29,694 nucleotides of DNA from Bacillota bacterium (lineage in GTDB: Bacteria; Bacillota; Clostridia; Christensenellales; SZUA-584): positions 1 through 29,694 of the forward strand of contig JAEWCC010000061.1 in the NCBI GenBank assembly GCA_023390815.1, read 5' to 3'. This document shows, piece by piece, positions 1-7,537 of this stretch. The notes below the pieces were generated by a model that was not told the origin of the DNA, searched no databases, and saw only the letters and a list, made by a program, of their open reading frames with translations. The translations under genes were made by a program, and so were the position numbers. Numbering within the stretch: the first letter of the stretch is position 1; every line of letters starts with the position of its first letter.

Positions 1-720
1 AAAGTAACGGTAATCAACGGGAATATGCGTCACGGCAGCACATGGCACTGCATGGACCTGCTGCTGCAGGAACTCTCACACCACGGCGAAGTGGAGAAGA
101 CCGAATTCTTTTTGCCCAAAGACATGCCGCATTTCTGCAACGGCTGCTTCTCGTGCATCTATAACGGGGAGCATACCTGCCCGCACGCGGAGGTGGTACA
201 GCCCATCGTTCAGGCGATGCTGAATGCGGATGTCATCATTTTGACCTCGCCCGTATATGCAATGGATATTTCGGGTCAGATGAAGGCACTGCTGGATCAT
301 CTGTGCTACATGTGGATGAGCCACCGGCCCAATCCGGCGATGTTCAATAAAATCGGGGTAACGATATGCACCACGGCGGGAGCTGGGCTTAAGCATACCT
401 CCAAGACCTTGCAGAACAGCCTCAAGTTTTGGGGCGTGAAACGGCTGTTTTCTTACAGTAACCCTGTGTCCGCGAAAAAATGGAGCGAGGTTAAACCCGA
501 AAAGCAGCAACGCATCAGTCAGGACCTGAAAGCAATGGCCGAACGCATCACGAAGGCGGTAAACGGGGCGGAGAAGCTGAGCCCGCCGCTGTTCCGCCGC
601 TTCTTTCTCTGGATTATGCGCGGCATGATGAGCAAGAACACCTGGAACCCGCGTGACCGCAGGCACTGGGAGCAGCAGGGGTGGATAAAGGAAGCGCCTG
701 CAGAGGGCGGCGAGGCATAG
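1..720 (+). CDS. Flavodoxin-fold NAD(P)H-dependent oxidoreductase, 5' end cut by window
   Basis: This is a flavodoxin-like (NADPH-dependent FMN reductase family) protein that should bind FMN and pass electrons from NAD(P)H in the cytoplasm. The frame is open from base 1 and encodes KVTVINGN before the first ATG at 25. Family members normally begin with this beta strand followed by the FMN phosphate loop (here NGNMRHGST), so only about one codon is missing. A Cys-rich stretch (FCNGCFSCIYNGEHTCPH, near residues 45-62) matches the CxxC...C pattern of clostridial members of this family. The strand LTSPVYAMDISGQMK is the second FMN contact region. At least 239 residues are visible, which is full length. 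The physiological substrate cannot be told. A terminator follows at 755-784, so it ends its transcript. Confidence 0.85.
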   Translation, partial: KVTVINGNMRHGSTWHCMDLLLQELSHHGEVEKTEFFLPKDMPHFCNGCFSCIYNGEHTCPHAEVVQPIVQAMLNADVIILTSPVYAMDISGQMKALLDHLCYMWMSHRPNPAMFNKIGVTICTTAGAGLKHTSKTLQNSLKFWGVKRLFSYSNPVSAKKWSEVKPEKQQRISQDLKAMAERITKAVNGAEKLSPPLFRRFFLWIMRGMMSKNTWNPRDRRHWEQQGWIKEAPAEGGEA

Positions 721-754
721 TGCACACGATCAACTGAATATACAAAAGCGCAAG

Positions 755-784
755 GTGCTTGCCAATTACGGCAGGCATTTTTTA
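755..784 (+). terminator. Intrinsic terminator after the flavodoxin-family gene
   Basis: A 7-bp stem, GCTTGCC (757-763) paired with GGCAGGC (770-776) with one G-T wobble, is followed by a run of T from 778. It ends the transcript of the flavodoxin-family gene. Confidence 0.75.
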
Positions 785-824
785 TTTGCTGAACGAGAAC
801 CTGACATTCCTGCCCTGTCGCCCG

Positions 825-854
825 TTGCATCCATATACGCAAAGGGTATATAAT
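825..854 (+). promoter_or_regulatory. Sigma-A type promoter of the DUF5058/M20 operon
   Basis: TTGCAT (825-830) and a perfect TATAAT (849-854) are separated by 18 bases. Transcription should start near 861, giving a leader of about 55 bases before the TTG start at 916. Confidence 0.7.
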
Positions 855-915
855 AAGGCAACCATCCGGTTAATGTTGTCAGATCTGATTATTTTATATT
901 GAGGAAGTGATATTT

Positions 916-1686
916 TTGGAGGACTTTAAAGAAGGCGCTTTTTTGTATATCATCGGCGCCGTCATTATCCTGTTTGTTCTCGTACAGTCCGTGTACTTTT
1001 TGGTGCGCGCGGTGCGGCGGGGAAAAGAATTGGGTATCTCCGCCAAAGCGATGAAAGAGGTTGCCTTCTCGAGCGGTACTTTTTCCATCATCCCCTCGGT
1101 GCCTATCGTACTCGCGATGGTTACCCTGGCGGCGACGATTGGCACACCGCTTTCATGGATACGCCTTTCCGTCATAGGCTCGATGACATATGAGACCACC
1201 GCGGCAAAGGCGGTGGTGGACGCCGCCAAATCGACATTAGCGGATCCCGGCACTTTTGTATTAACCCAAAGCATATTTGCCAGTGTCATGTGGATTATGA
1301 CCATTGGAATCATGGCAGGCCCGGTATTCAATCTGTTTGGCTTGAAAAGGTATCAGAAAAAGCTCCAGCTGATCGGCCAGAAGGACTCGAAATGGAGCAA
1401 TGTCTTCAGCGACGCGCTGTTCATGGGCATCATCGCGGTGTTCGGCGGACAATTCATCGCCAAGGGTATTGCGGCTTTTGGAAACCTTGCGAAAGCTTCC
1501 GTCACACTGAATGGTGAGGCGCAGCTTCTGACTTTACTGACGAGCGTGGTGCTGATGCTGATATTCGGCGCGGTCATCAAGCTGACCAAAGCGAAATGGC
1601 TGGAAAACTTTGCGCTGCCGGTGTCGATGGTGGGCGCGATTCTGCTTTCCATCGTGTATCATAATCTGTTTGCGGGGGTGGCGTAA
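916..1686 (+). CDS. DUF5058 family integral membrane protein
   Basis: A 256-residue, very hydrophobic membrane protein with about six helices. I recognise it as the DUF5058 family from the segment around TLAATIGTPLSWIRLSVIG (roughly residues 72-90). Function is unknown. The start is uncertain: the track-like GTG at 907 lies only two bases after the GAGG of the ribosome binding site, whereas TTG at 916 has GAGGAA nine bases upstream and gives the more usual N terminus MEDFKEGAFLYIIG. The next gene begins one base after its stop, and the M20 peptidase follows. The two membrane proteins probably form one complex, perhaps a transporter for the peptidase substrate or product; that is inference. 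Confidence 0.75.
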   Translation: MEDFKEGAFLYIIGAVIILFVLVQSVYFLVRAVRRGKELGISAKAMKEVAFSSGTFSIIPSVPIVLAMVTLAATIGTPLSWIRLSVIGSMTYETTAAKAVVDAAKSTLADPGTFVLTQSIFASVMWIMTIGIMAGPVFNLFGLKRYQKKLQLIGQKDSKWSNVFSDALFMGIIAVFGGQFIAKGIAAFGNLAKASVTLNGEAQLLTLLTSVVLMLIFGAVIKLTKAKWLENFALPVSMVGAILLSIVYHNLFAGVA

Positions 1687-1687
1687 C

Positions 1688-2380
1688 ATGTCAAATAAAC
1701 AAGGGCTGATGCTGAATGAATATGACCGGATGACGCACCGTATCGGACGCATCTGGACAGCCGCCGCGATATTGGTACTGATCGCAGTGCCGCTGCTTTT
1801 TTGCCTGATCTACGGCGTTATTCCCGATTGGGATTCGTTCTGGAGGGGTGCGATCGCGATTATTCCCATGTACTGGGCGGTCGGCCTGATCGAGGTGTTC
1901 AACTACTCGCCGATGATCGGCTCGGGCGGTACGTACCTTGCCTTCGTTACGGGAAACCTCGCCAACATGAAGGTGCCCGCCGCGCAGGTGGCAATGAAAA
2001 AGGCGGGCATCAGTGCAACGTCGGAGCAGGGCGAAGTACTTTCGACTATTGCCGTCGCGGTATCTTCCATCGTTACCACGCTGATTCTGCTCGTCGGTCT
2101 CATCTTTGTAATCCCGATCCGTAACTGGATCGCGTCCGACGCGGTGCTGTCCGCGGTGTTCGATCTCTCCAACGGCTATGTGATTCCCGCGCTGTTCGGC
2201 GCGCTTGGCGTGGTGTTCATCTCGAAGAGCTGGAAGCTTGCGGTGGTGCCGCTGGTGCTGATGATCGCGATATTCCTGCTGATACCCGGCACATACGCGA
2301 TATCGGGTATTCTGATTCCCGTCATGTCGGTTCTCTCCGTGCTGATTGCGCGGTGGATGTACAACAAAAAAATGATTTAG
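1688..2380 (+). CDS. Integral membrane protein, probable partner of the DUF5058 protein
   Basis: A 230-residue protein with six or so predicted membrane helices. It starts at ATG 1688, with GGGGGTG as ribosome binding site seven bases upstream inside the end of the previous gene. The most distinctive part is a Gly-rich loop, FNYSPMIGSGGTYLAFVTGN, near residues 72-91, followed by a polar stretch and further helices. This arrangement, with a charged or polar loop between hydrophobic blocks, recalls gate-type transporters, but I cannot assign a family. Tight spacing (one base upstream, twelve bases to the M20 start) indicates co-translation with both neighbours. It may be the second subunit of a transporter or channel of unknown substrate. 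Confidence 0.7.
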   Translation: MSNKQGLMLNEYDRMTHRIGRIWTAAAILVLIAVPLLFCLIYGVIPDWDSFWRGAIAIIPMYWAVGLIEVFNYSPMIGSGGTYLAFVTGNLANMKVPAAQVAMKKAGISATSEQGEVLSTIAVAVSSIVTTLILLVGLIFVIPIRNWIASDAVLSAVFDLSNGYVIPALFGALGVVFISKSWKLAVVPLVLMIAIFLLIPGTYAISGILIPVMSVLSVLIARWMYNKKMI

Positions 2381-2392
2381 GAAGTGACTAGA

Positions 2393-3844
2393 TTGATTGC
2401 ATTGTATATTGTTCTTGGTTTGCTGGCGCTGCTGATCGTTTTACTTGCTGTGAACACCGCGAGAAAGAAGCCGCACAGCCCGTCTGCAACCGTTCCTGCA
2501 TCCATTCCGTTGGACGACGACGAGCTCGCGCAGCATCTGGCGGGCATGATCCGCTATAAGACCGTGACGTCGGTTTCGATGGAGGGCTTCGACCGCAAGG
2601 AGTTTCTGGGGCTGCACAAGTATCTCGAAAAAACTTATCCGCTGATGCACAAGACGCTGGAGAAGGAAGTCATCAACGAGTACAGCCTGCTGTACCATTG
2701 GAAGGGTACCGGCTCGGCTCAAAAGCCGTTCCTCATGATGGCCCATATGGATGTGGTGCCTGTAGAGGAAAACTCGGCGGGAGACTGGAAGCATGAGGCG
2801 TTTTCGGGCGATGTGGCGGACGGCTATATCTGGGGCCGGGGCGCGATTGACATGAAGGGCCAGCTCGCCGCGATATTTGAAAGCGTGGAGCACCTGCTTA
2901 ATGAGGGCTTTGCGCCTAAACGCGATGTCTATATCGCGATCGGCCATGATGAAGAGTCCATGGGCCGGTTCGGCGCAATCTCGATCGTTGAACGGCTCAA
3001 GGAAAAGCGAGTCCAGCTCGATTTCGTGATCGATGAAGGCGGCGTCGTGATGGACGGCAAGATGCTCGGTATCAACGCCATGGTCGCCACGATTGGCATC
3101 TGCGAAAAGGGCTACGCGGATATCCGCCTTACGGCCAAGTCTGCGGGCGGGCATGCTTCGCGGCCGCCTAAGGAGACGGCGGTGGGCGCGCTCAGCAAGG
3201 CCATCGTTGCGATCGAAAAGCATCAGATGAAATCCTCACTCAATCAGCCGTTGAAAGATATGCTGGCGGCGGTGGGCGGGTACATGAAGTTCCCGCTCAA
3301 CGTGATCGCGTCGAATCTTTTTATTACAAAGCCGCTGCTGCTGAAGGGCCTTGCCGCAGGCAGCACGGGCGCCGCGATGGTGCGCACAACCGCTGCACCG
3401 ACGATGCTTAAAGGTTCCGCCGCGCCCAACGTACTCGCAGACTGCGCGGAGGCGGTGGTCAACTTCCGTATCGCGCCGGGAGAGACGGTGGACGACGTGC
3501 TGGCTCATGTCCGTAAGGTGACGCAAGGGCGCGTGGAAGCGGGAACGATGCACGCCTACAATCCGTCGGCGGTATCGCGTACGGACAGCGAAGCGTACCG
3601 TGTGATTGCGCGCACAGCGGGGGAGATCTTCCCGGGCTACTTGGTTGCGCCGTATTTGATGATCGCCGCGACCGATTCGCGCTGGTATACGCCCGTTGCG
3701 GACGGCGTATACCGCTTCCAGCCCTTCCGTTCACTCAGTGAGGATCTCGGTACGATCCATGCGGTGGGCGAGAGGCTCAGCATCGAATCCCTGCGGGAAG
3801 GCGTGCAGTTCTTTATCCGGCTTGTAAAAAACGCGGATGAATGA
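2393..3844 (+). CDS. Membrane-anchored M20 family metallopeptidase (carboxypeptidase S / PM20D1-like)
   Basis: A zinc-dependent peptidase or N-acyl-amino-acid hydrolase of the M20 family. From TTG 2393 it is 483 residues: an N-terminal membrane helix (2-20), then the catalytic domain. HMD at 118-120 gives a zinc ligand and the activating Asp, GRGAIDMKG at 149-156 supplies the bridging Asp, and GHDEES at 184-189 holds the catalytic Glu. The inserted dimerisation domain (about 230-380) starts after DIRLTAKSAGGHASRPP. The start at TTG 2393 is preferred over GTG 2384 because AGGAA lies nine bases before it, the same layout as the DUF5058 gene. The anchor could place the catalytic domain outside the membrane. 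Linkage to two membrane proteins suggests processing of a transported peptide or acyl-amino acid (inference). Confidence 0.85.
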   Translation: MIALYIVLGLLALLIVLLAVNTARKKPHSPSATVPASIPLDDDELAQHLAGMIRYKTVTSVSMEGFDRKEFLGLHKYLEKTYPLMHKTLEKEVINEYSLLYHWKGTGSAQKPFLMMAHMDVVPVEENSAGDWKHEAFSGDVADGYIWGRGAIDMKGQLAAIFESVEHLLNEGFAPKRDVYIAIGHDEESMGRFGAISIVERLKEKRVQLDFVIDEGGVVMDGKMLGINAMVATIGICEKGYADIRLTAKSAGGHASRPPKETAVGALSKAIVAIEKHQMKSSLNQPLKDMLAAVGGYMKFPLNVIASNLFITKPLLLKGLAAGSTGAAMVRTTAAPTMLKGSAAPNVLADCAEAVVNFRIAPGETVDDVLAHVRKVTQGRVEAGTMHAYNPSAVSRTDSEAYRVIARTAGEIFPGYLVAPYLMIAATDSRWYTPVADGVYRFQPFRSLSEDLGTIHAVGERLSIESLREGVQFFIRLVKNADE

Positions 3845-3858
3845 TACTATATAAGGAA

Positions 3859-3879
3859 ATACAGGATTATTTCCTGTAT
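3859..3879. repeat. Perfect 8-bp inverted repeat between M20 and degV genes
   Basis: ATACAGGA (3859-3866) and TCCTGTAT (3872-3879) are perfect complements around a 5-base loop. No T run follows, so it is a weak terminator at best. It could be an operator or an mRNA-stabilising stem for the M20 operon. Confidence 0.5.
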
Positions 3880-3915
3880 GCAATCATCCATATATTATAA
3901 ACAGGAGGACGAACC

Positions 3916-4788
3916 ATGCGCGATTTTATACTGGCAACGGATTCGGATACGGAGATACCGTATGCGTTTGCGGACGAGCACAATATTCCGGTGTTTCTGA
4001 TGCCCTACACGGTGGATGGCGAAGAGAGGCTTTTCGACCTGGGCCGCAACACAGATTTCGTCGGTTTCTATCAGCAGCTCGCAAACGGCGCCGAAGCCAG
4101 CACTTCCACGCGCCCGCCCGCCGACATCGCAGATTTTTTTCGCAACATGGTGAAAGAGGGCAAGGATGTTCTGTATCTTTCCTTCTCCTCGGCACTCAGC
4201 GGCCACTACGACCTGTGCCATCTTGCTAAAAAGATGGTGCTCGAGGAATACCCTGACGCGCGCATCGAAATCGTCGATACGCTGCGTATCTCCATGGGCG
4301 CGGGCCAAATCGTGATGTTCGCGCAGGTGCTCAAGGATCAGGGGAAGTCGATCGACGAGATCAAGGAATGGGTACTCGCCAACCGGCTGCGTTCCCATGC
4401 GTGGTTCTCGGTGGACGACCTCAATTATTTAAAGCGCGGCGGACGGCTTTCGGGCGCGGCTGCGGCCATCGGTACAATCCTCGATGTTAAGCCGATACTC
4501 AAATTGAATGCCGAAGGCAAGATCGTTGCGGCGGACAAGGTGAAGGGCAGCAAGAAGATCCAGCGTTTCTTCCTCGACACGATTCAACAGTATGTGGAAG
4601 AACCGGAAGCGCAGACGGCCTTCGTGCTTCACGCGAACAACATGGACGCGGCGGTGCGGATGAAGGAATTGATGGAAGAGAACGTCAAATTCGCCGGTGT
4701 TGAAATTCAGGATGTAGGACCGGTGATCGGATGCCACACCGGCCCCGGCGTACTCGCCGTGATATTCATGGGCAAGGAGATCAAATAA
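3916..4788 (+). CDS. DegV family fatty-acid-binding protein
   Basis: A 290-residue DegV/FakB-type protein. Members bind a long-chain fatty acid and in Bacillota can present it to the FakA kinase for incorporation into phospholipid; whether this copy does so is not shown here. Visible marks are the N-terminal strand ILATDSDTEIP (residues 5-15), the STSTRPP segment near residues 60-66 typical of the ligand-entry loop, the LSFSSALSGHY motif (about 95-105), and the C-terminal IGCHTGPGVLAVIF block that binds the carboxylate head group. Ribosome binding site AGGAGG lies eight bases before ATG 3916. A terminator follows at 4803-4830. No fakA gene is in the window. Confidence 0.92.
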   Translation: MRDFILATDSDTEIPYAFADEHNIPVFLMPYTVDGEERLFDLGRNTDFVGFYQQLANGAEASTSTRPPADIADFFRNMVKEGKDVLYLSFSSALSGHYDLCHLAKKMVLEEYPDARIEIVDTLRISMGAGQIVMFAQVLKDQGKSIDEIKEWVLANRLRSHAWFSVDDLNYLKRGGRLSGAAAAIGTILDVKPILKLNAEGKIVAADKVKGSKKIQRFFLDTIQQYVEEPEAQTAFVLHANNMDAAVRMKELMEENVKFAGVEIQDVGPVIGCHTGPGVLAVIFMGKEIK

Positions 4789-4802
4789 GCGCACGCAAAG
4801 CT

Positions 4803-4830
4803 AAAAAGGGCCTGAGAACGGCTCTTTTTT
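4803..4830 (+). terminator. Intrinsic terminator after degV-family gene
   Basis: AAAAAGGGCC (4803-4812) pairs with GGCTCTTTTTT (4820-4830) around a 7-base loop, with one wobble and a terminal T run. Confidence 0.85.
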
Positions 4831-4862
4831 GATTCTTCGAAAAAATCTTGACCACCCATATA

Positions 4863-4891
4863 TTGACGAAAAATAAACATAATGATACAAT
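4863..4891 (+). promoter_or_regulatory. Sigma-A type promoter
   Basis: TTGACG (4863-4868) and TACAAT (4886-4891) lie 17 bases apart, 49 bases before the ATG of the first four-helix membrane protein. Confidence 0.8.
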
Positions 4892-4939
4892 ATATGAGGT
4901 TTTATACCATCATTTAAATTAATCTAAGGAGGGTATTTT

Positions 4940-5359
4940 ATGAACGCACCGGGAAAAGGAATCTTAAAGGTTGTCAGCATTTTATTTATCATCTTTGGAG
5001 CTATCGCGCTGGTCGTTTCACTTCTGGCTGTGCTGGCCTCTGCAGCGTTGGCCGCTATGACTGGTGGTCTGACGGGAATACTTATGATCGCAACGATTCT
5101 GATGCTGATTGTGAGCGTACTTGAACTGGTTATTGGAATCCTCGGCGTCAAGAAGAGCGGAGATCCCAGCAAAGCTGGTTTCTTCATTACGACCGGCATC
5201 ATTTTGGCCGTACTCGCACTGATCAGCTTGATCATGGGCATCTCCGGTGGCGGCTTCGACTGGACCAGCTTGGTTGGTTTCGTACTGCCCGTTCTCTACA
5301 TCGTTGGTGGCAACATGAACAAGAAAGCCGCTGCTCCGGTAGCTCCTCCGGCAGCCTAA
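4940..5359 (+). CDS. Small four-helix membrane protein, paralogue 1
   Basis: A 139-residue protein of unknown function with four predicted membrane helices: residues about 8-38, 42-70, 82-104 and 112-128. It starts at ATG 4940 after a strong AAGGAGGG. The N terminus MNAPGKGILKVVS and the C-terminal LPVLYIVGGNMNK are shared closely with the protein at 5507-5923, so the two arose by duplication. The loop GVKKSGDPSKAGFF between helices 2 and 3 is also shared. The tail is Ala/Pro-rich (APVAPPAA). It has its own promoter and terminator, so it is a single-gene transcript. It resembles the DUF4064-like small membrane proteins of Gram-positive bacteria, but I am not sure of the family. Confidence 0.75.
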   Translation: MNAPGKGILKVVSILFIIFGAIALVVSLLAVLASAALAAMTGGLTGILMIATILMLIVSVLELVIGILGVKKSGDPSKAGFFITTGIILAVLALISLIMGISGGGFDWTSLVGFVLPVLYIVGGNMNKKAAAPVAPPAA

Positions 5360-5395
5360 TCAGCCGGAAAAGAAAAATCGATCATAAATCCATCG

Positions 5396-5430
5396 TCAGG
5401 GCAGTCGTTTGTACGACTGCTCTGATTTTT
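5396..5430 (+). terminator. Strong intrinsic terminator between the membrane-protein paralogues
   Basis: A long stem, CAGGGCAGTCGT (5397-5408) paired with ACGACTGCTCTG (5413-5424) with one wobble, a TTGT loop and then a run of T. Confidence 0.92.
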
Positions 5431-5506
5431 TCATATGAGCTTGTATGATCCCCAAATACATAAAATCCGGTGCTTTCCATACAACTAACAAAAAGGAGAA
5501 ACTGTT

Positions 5507-5923
5507 ATGAACGTAAACGCACCCGGAAAAGGAATACTGAAGATCGTCAGTATCATGTATATCATATTCGGCAGTATCTTTGCACTGCTGATGGTCTTGT
5601 CGCTGTTCCTGGGCTCTGTGCTCGCTTCTTGGGCAGGCAGCCTGTTTGGCGCTTTCAGCGCCTTGGTCGGCGGAACTCTATTTGTGATATTTCTGATTCC
5701 CGCTGCGGTCGATCTGATCGTCGGCATTATCGGAATCAAAAACGCGGATATTCCGTCCAAAGCGCAGTTCTTCATCGTCACCGGTATCATATTGACCGCG
5801 CTGACGCTGATTCTTCTGATGTTCTCGTTCACGATATGGGGTGTGATCATGTTTGCAATGCCTGTGCTGTATATCGTTGGCGGCTATATGAACAAGAATG
5901 CGGCTAAACCGGACAAGCTATAG
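5507..5923 (+). CDS. Small four-helix membrane protein, paralogue 2
   Basis: A 138-residue protein with four membrane helices, clearly a duplicate of the gene at 4940. It shares NAPGKGILK near the start, a loop of the form GIKNADIPSKAQFF, and MPVLYIVGGYMNKNAAKP at the end. The transmembrane segments have diverged much more than the ends and the central loop, which suggests that these soluble parts carry the function. ATG 5507 is preceded by AAAGGAG. It lies behind the terminator of paralogue 1, so it must have its own promoter in 5431-5490, although I do not see a convincing -35/-10 pair. Function unknown. Confidence 0.75.
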   Translation: MNVNAPGKGILKIVSIMYIIFGSIFALLMVLSLFLGSVLASWAGSLFGAFSALVGGTLFVIFLIPAAVDLIVGIIGIKNADIPSKAQFFIVTGIILTALTLILLMFSFTIWGVIMFAMPVLYIVGGYMNKNAAKPDKL

Positions 5924-5962
5924 GACAATATTCTTGCAGTTTCGAGTGGATTCAGCACGCTG

Positions 5963-7126
5963 TTAATCCATCTCGTTGGGCTCCGCTTTGTAAACCACCT
6001 CACCATTAATGATGGTGTACAGGCAGTGGGTGAATATCTCAAGAGGGTTGCCGTCAAATATCGCAATATCGGCGTCCTTGCCGGGTTCCAGACTGCCTAC
6101 GCGCGAAGCGACGTTGCAAATCTCCGCAGGATTGATGGTAATGGCTTTGAGTGCTTCGTCAACTCCGAGCCCTTCCTTGGCCGCGATGCCCGCGCAAATC
6201 GGCAGCGACTGAATGAGCGACACGGGATGGTCTGTCATGATCGCGACTTTCACGCCCGCCTTATGCAGTACGCCGGATGTCTTGAAATCCATGTACTGGA
6301 TCTCGATCTTTGTGCGGGACGCAAGGCTGGGCCCGACGATTGCCGGGAAGCCCGATTCGCGAATTTCGTTTGCGATTAAATGGCCTTCTGTGCAATGATC
6401 GAGCGTCATGCGCAGGCCGAACTGCTTTGCGATGCGGATTGCCGTGAGAATATCGTCCGCGCGGTGTACGTGCGCCTTAAGCGGTATTTCGCCGCGAAAC
6501 ACTGGCCGCCAGCATTCGCGCGTAAAGTCTTCGCTCGAGCCTTCGTCTTTTTCGCGGTTTTCCGAATAAACCTGCGCCTCCCGCAGCTCCTCCCGCAGCA
6601 TGGCGCCGATGGACATGCGCGTAGACGGCATCATGTTGTGGTCGCCGTAGTTGGTTTTCGGGTTCTCACCCAGCGCGATTTTCATCGCGGCAGGCTCTAG
6701 GACGACCATGTCGTCGATCCGCCTTCCGTGGGTTTTGATAAATACGAATTGACCGCCGACCACATTGGAACTGCCGGGGCCGACCATCACGGACGTGATA
6801 CCTGCCTTGATCGCGTCGTGAAACGCCTTGTCCATGGGATTCACGGCATCAAGCGCCTTGATGTAGGGGGTGACGGGCTTGGTGGTCTCGTTGCTGTCGT
6901 TGCCTACGCTGCCTACGCCCTCCTCCTGAATGCCCATATGGCAATGCGCGTCAATAAGACCCGGCATCACCCAGCCGCCCTGCGCGTCGATCACGATGCC
7001 GTCAGAATTTTCACTCTCTTGAATATTCCTGGAAATTTTTTTGATTTTGTTTTTCTCGGTGAGTATACAGCCCGAATTCAAATGGATTTCCGCCATCGAC
7101 ATGATTTTACCGTTTTTGATCAGCAT
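5963..7126 (-). CDS. Amidohydrolase family metal-dependent hydrolase (imidazolonepropionase-like)
   Basis: A 387-residue cytoplasmic amidohydrolase with the usual two-part fold: a small beta domain formed by both ends and a TIM barrel. Visible metal-site marks are GLIDAHCHMG (HxH at residues 61 and 63), the AHVHRADD histidines near 220, LDHCTEGH near 243-250, and the late Asp in IMTDHPVSL near 298. The C-terminal strand has the typical SLEPGKDADIAIFDGNPLE. Members of this subgroup hydrolyse cyclic amides or N-acyl compounds; the substrate cannot be told. ATG 7126 has GGAG seven bases upstream. It is divergent from the 53-residue ORF at 7217 and convergent with the membrane protein at 5507. 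Confidence 0.88.
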   Translation of the reverse strand: MLIKNGKIMSMAEIHLNSGCILTEKNKIKKISRNIQESENSDGIVIDAQGGWVMPGLIDAHCHMGIQEEGVGSVGNDSNETTKPVTPYIKALDAVNPMDKAFHDAIKAGITSVMVGPGSSNVVGGQFVFIKTHGRRIDDMVVLEPAAMKIALGENPKTNYGDHNMMPSTRMSIGAMLREELREAQVYSENREKDEGSSEDFTRECWRPVFRGEIPLKAHVHRADDILTAIRIAKQFGLRMTLDHCTEGHLIANEIRESGFPAIVGPSLASRTKIEIQYMDFKTSGVLHKAGVKVAIMTDHPVSLIQSLPICAGIAAKEGLGVDEALKAITINPAEICNVASRVGSLEPGKDADIAIFDGNPLEIFTHCLYTIINGEVVYKAEPNEMD

Positions 7127-7216
7127 CAGCCCGCTCCATTTTAGAAAGTTTACTCGGAATAGTGTTCCCTTTACTAAGCAAATAATAACGACAGTAATAT
7201 TGAAAGGAGAAACTAA

Positions 7217-7378
7217 ATGGACGAGAATCGCAATTGGAATCAGCGGAATAATGACAAGCGGAACAACGATCAGTGCGACACGAACTGTAATCGGAATAAC
7301 AATGACCGTAACCGGAATGATCAGAAAAACCGCCAGAACGACAAGAACAGGCAGAACCGCAACGACCAGAACAGATAA
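7217..7378 (+). CDS. 53-residue Asn/Arg/Asp-rich low-complexity microprotein
   Basis: An ORF of 53 codons with a good ribosome binding site (AAAGGAGA, six to seven bases before ATG 7217). Composition is extreme: 20 Asn, 10 Arg, 8 Asp, 6 Gln and 3 Lys, with two Cys (CDTNC, residues 20-24), one Trp and almost no hydrophobic residues, so it cannot fold as a normal globular or membrane protein. A terminator at 7418-7451 closes the unit, which makes a dedicated short transcript likely. No family is recognised. Disordered Asn-rich proteins of spore coats are one possibility, given the sporulation genes nearby, but that is a guess. The codons vary (AAC and AAT both used), which argues for selection on the protein rather than a simple DNA repeat. 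Confidence 0.65.
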   Translation: MDENRNWNQRNNDKRNNDQCDTNCNRNNNDRNRNDQKNRQNDKNRQNRNDQNR

Positions 7379-7417
7379 AGGTTTGGCTGAGGCATATCAG
7401 GCAAACCGCGTCCATGC

Positions 7418-7451
7418 AAACCTTCATTGCCTTTTGGTGATGAAGGTTTTT
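7418..7451 (+). terminator. Intrinsic terminator after the Asn-rich microprotein gene
   Basis: A perfect 10-bp stem, AAACCTTCAT (7418-7427) paired with ATGAAGGTTT (7440-7449), followed by more T. It separates the micro-ORF from the sirtuin gene. Confidence 0.88.
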
Positions 7452-7537
7452 CATGCTCTCGGGATTTTGGAATAGAACCCAAAATTAAAAACAATGCGTC
7501 GCACCCTGCGGTTTGTGGTATCATAAAAGGGGGTGAT

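Noticed and set aside
7427..7537. Sirtuin start at TTG 7427
   Set aside because: This codon is inside the stem/loop of the preceding terminator and the added residues do not look like sirtuin sequence.
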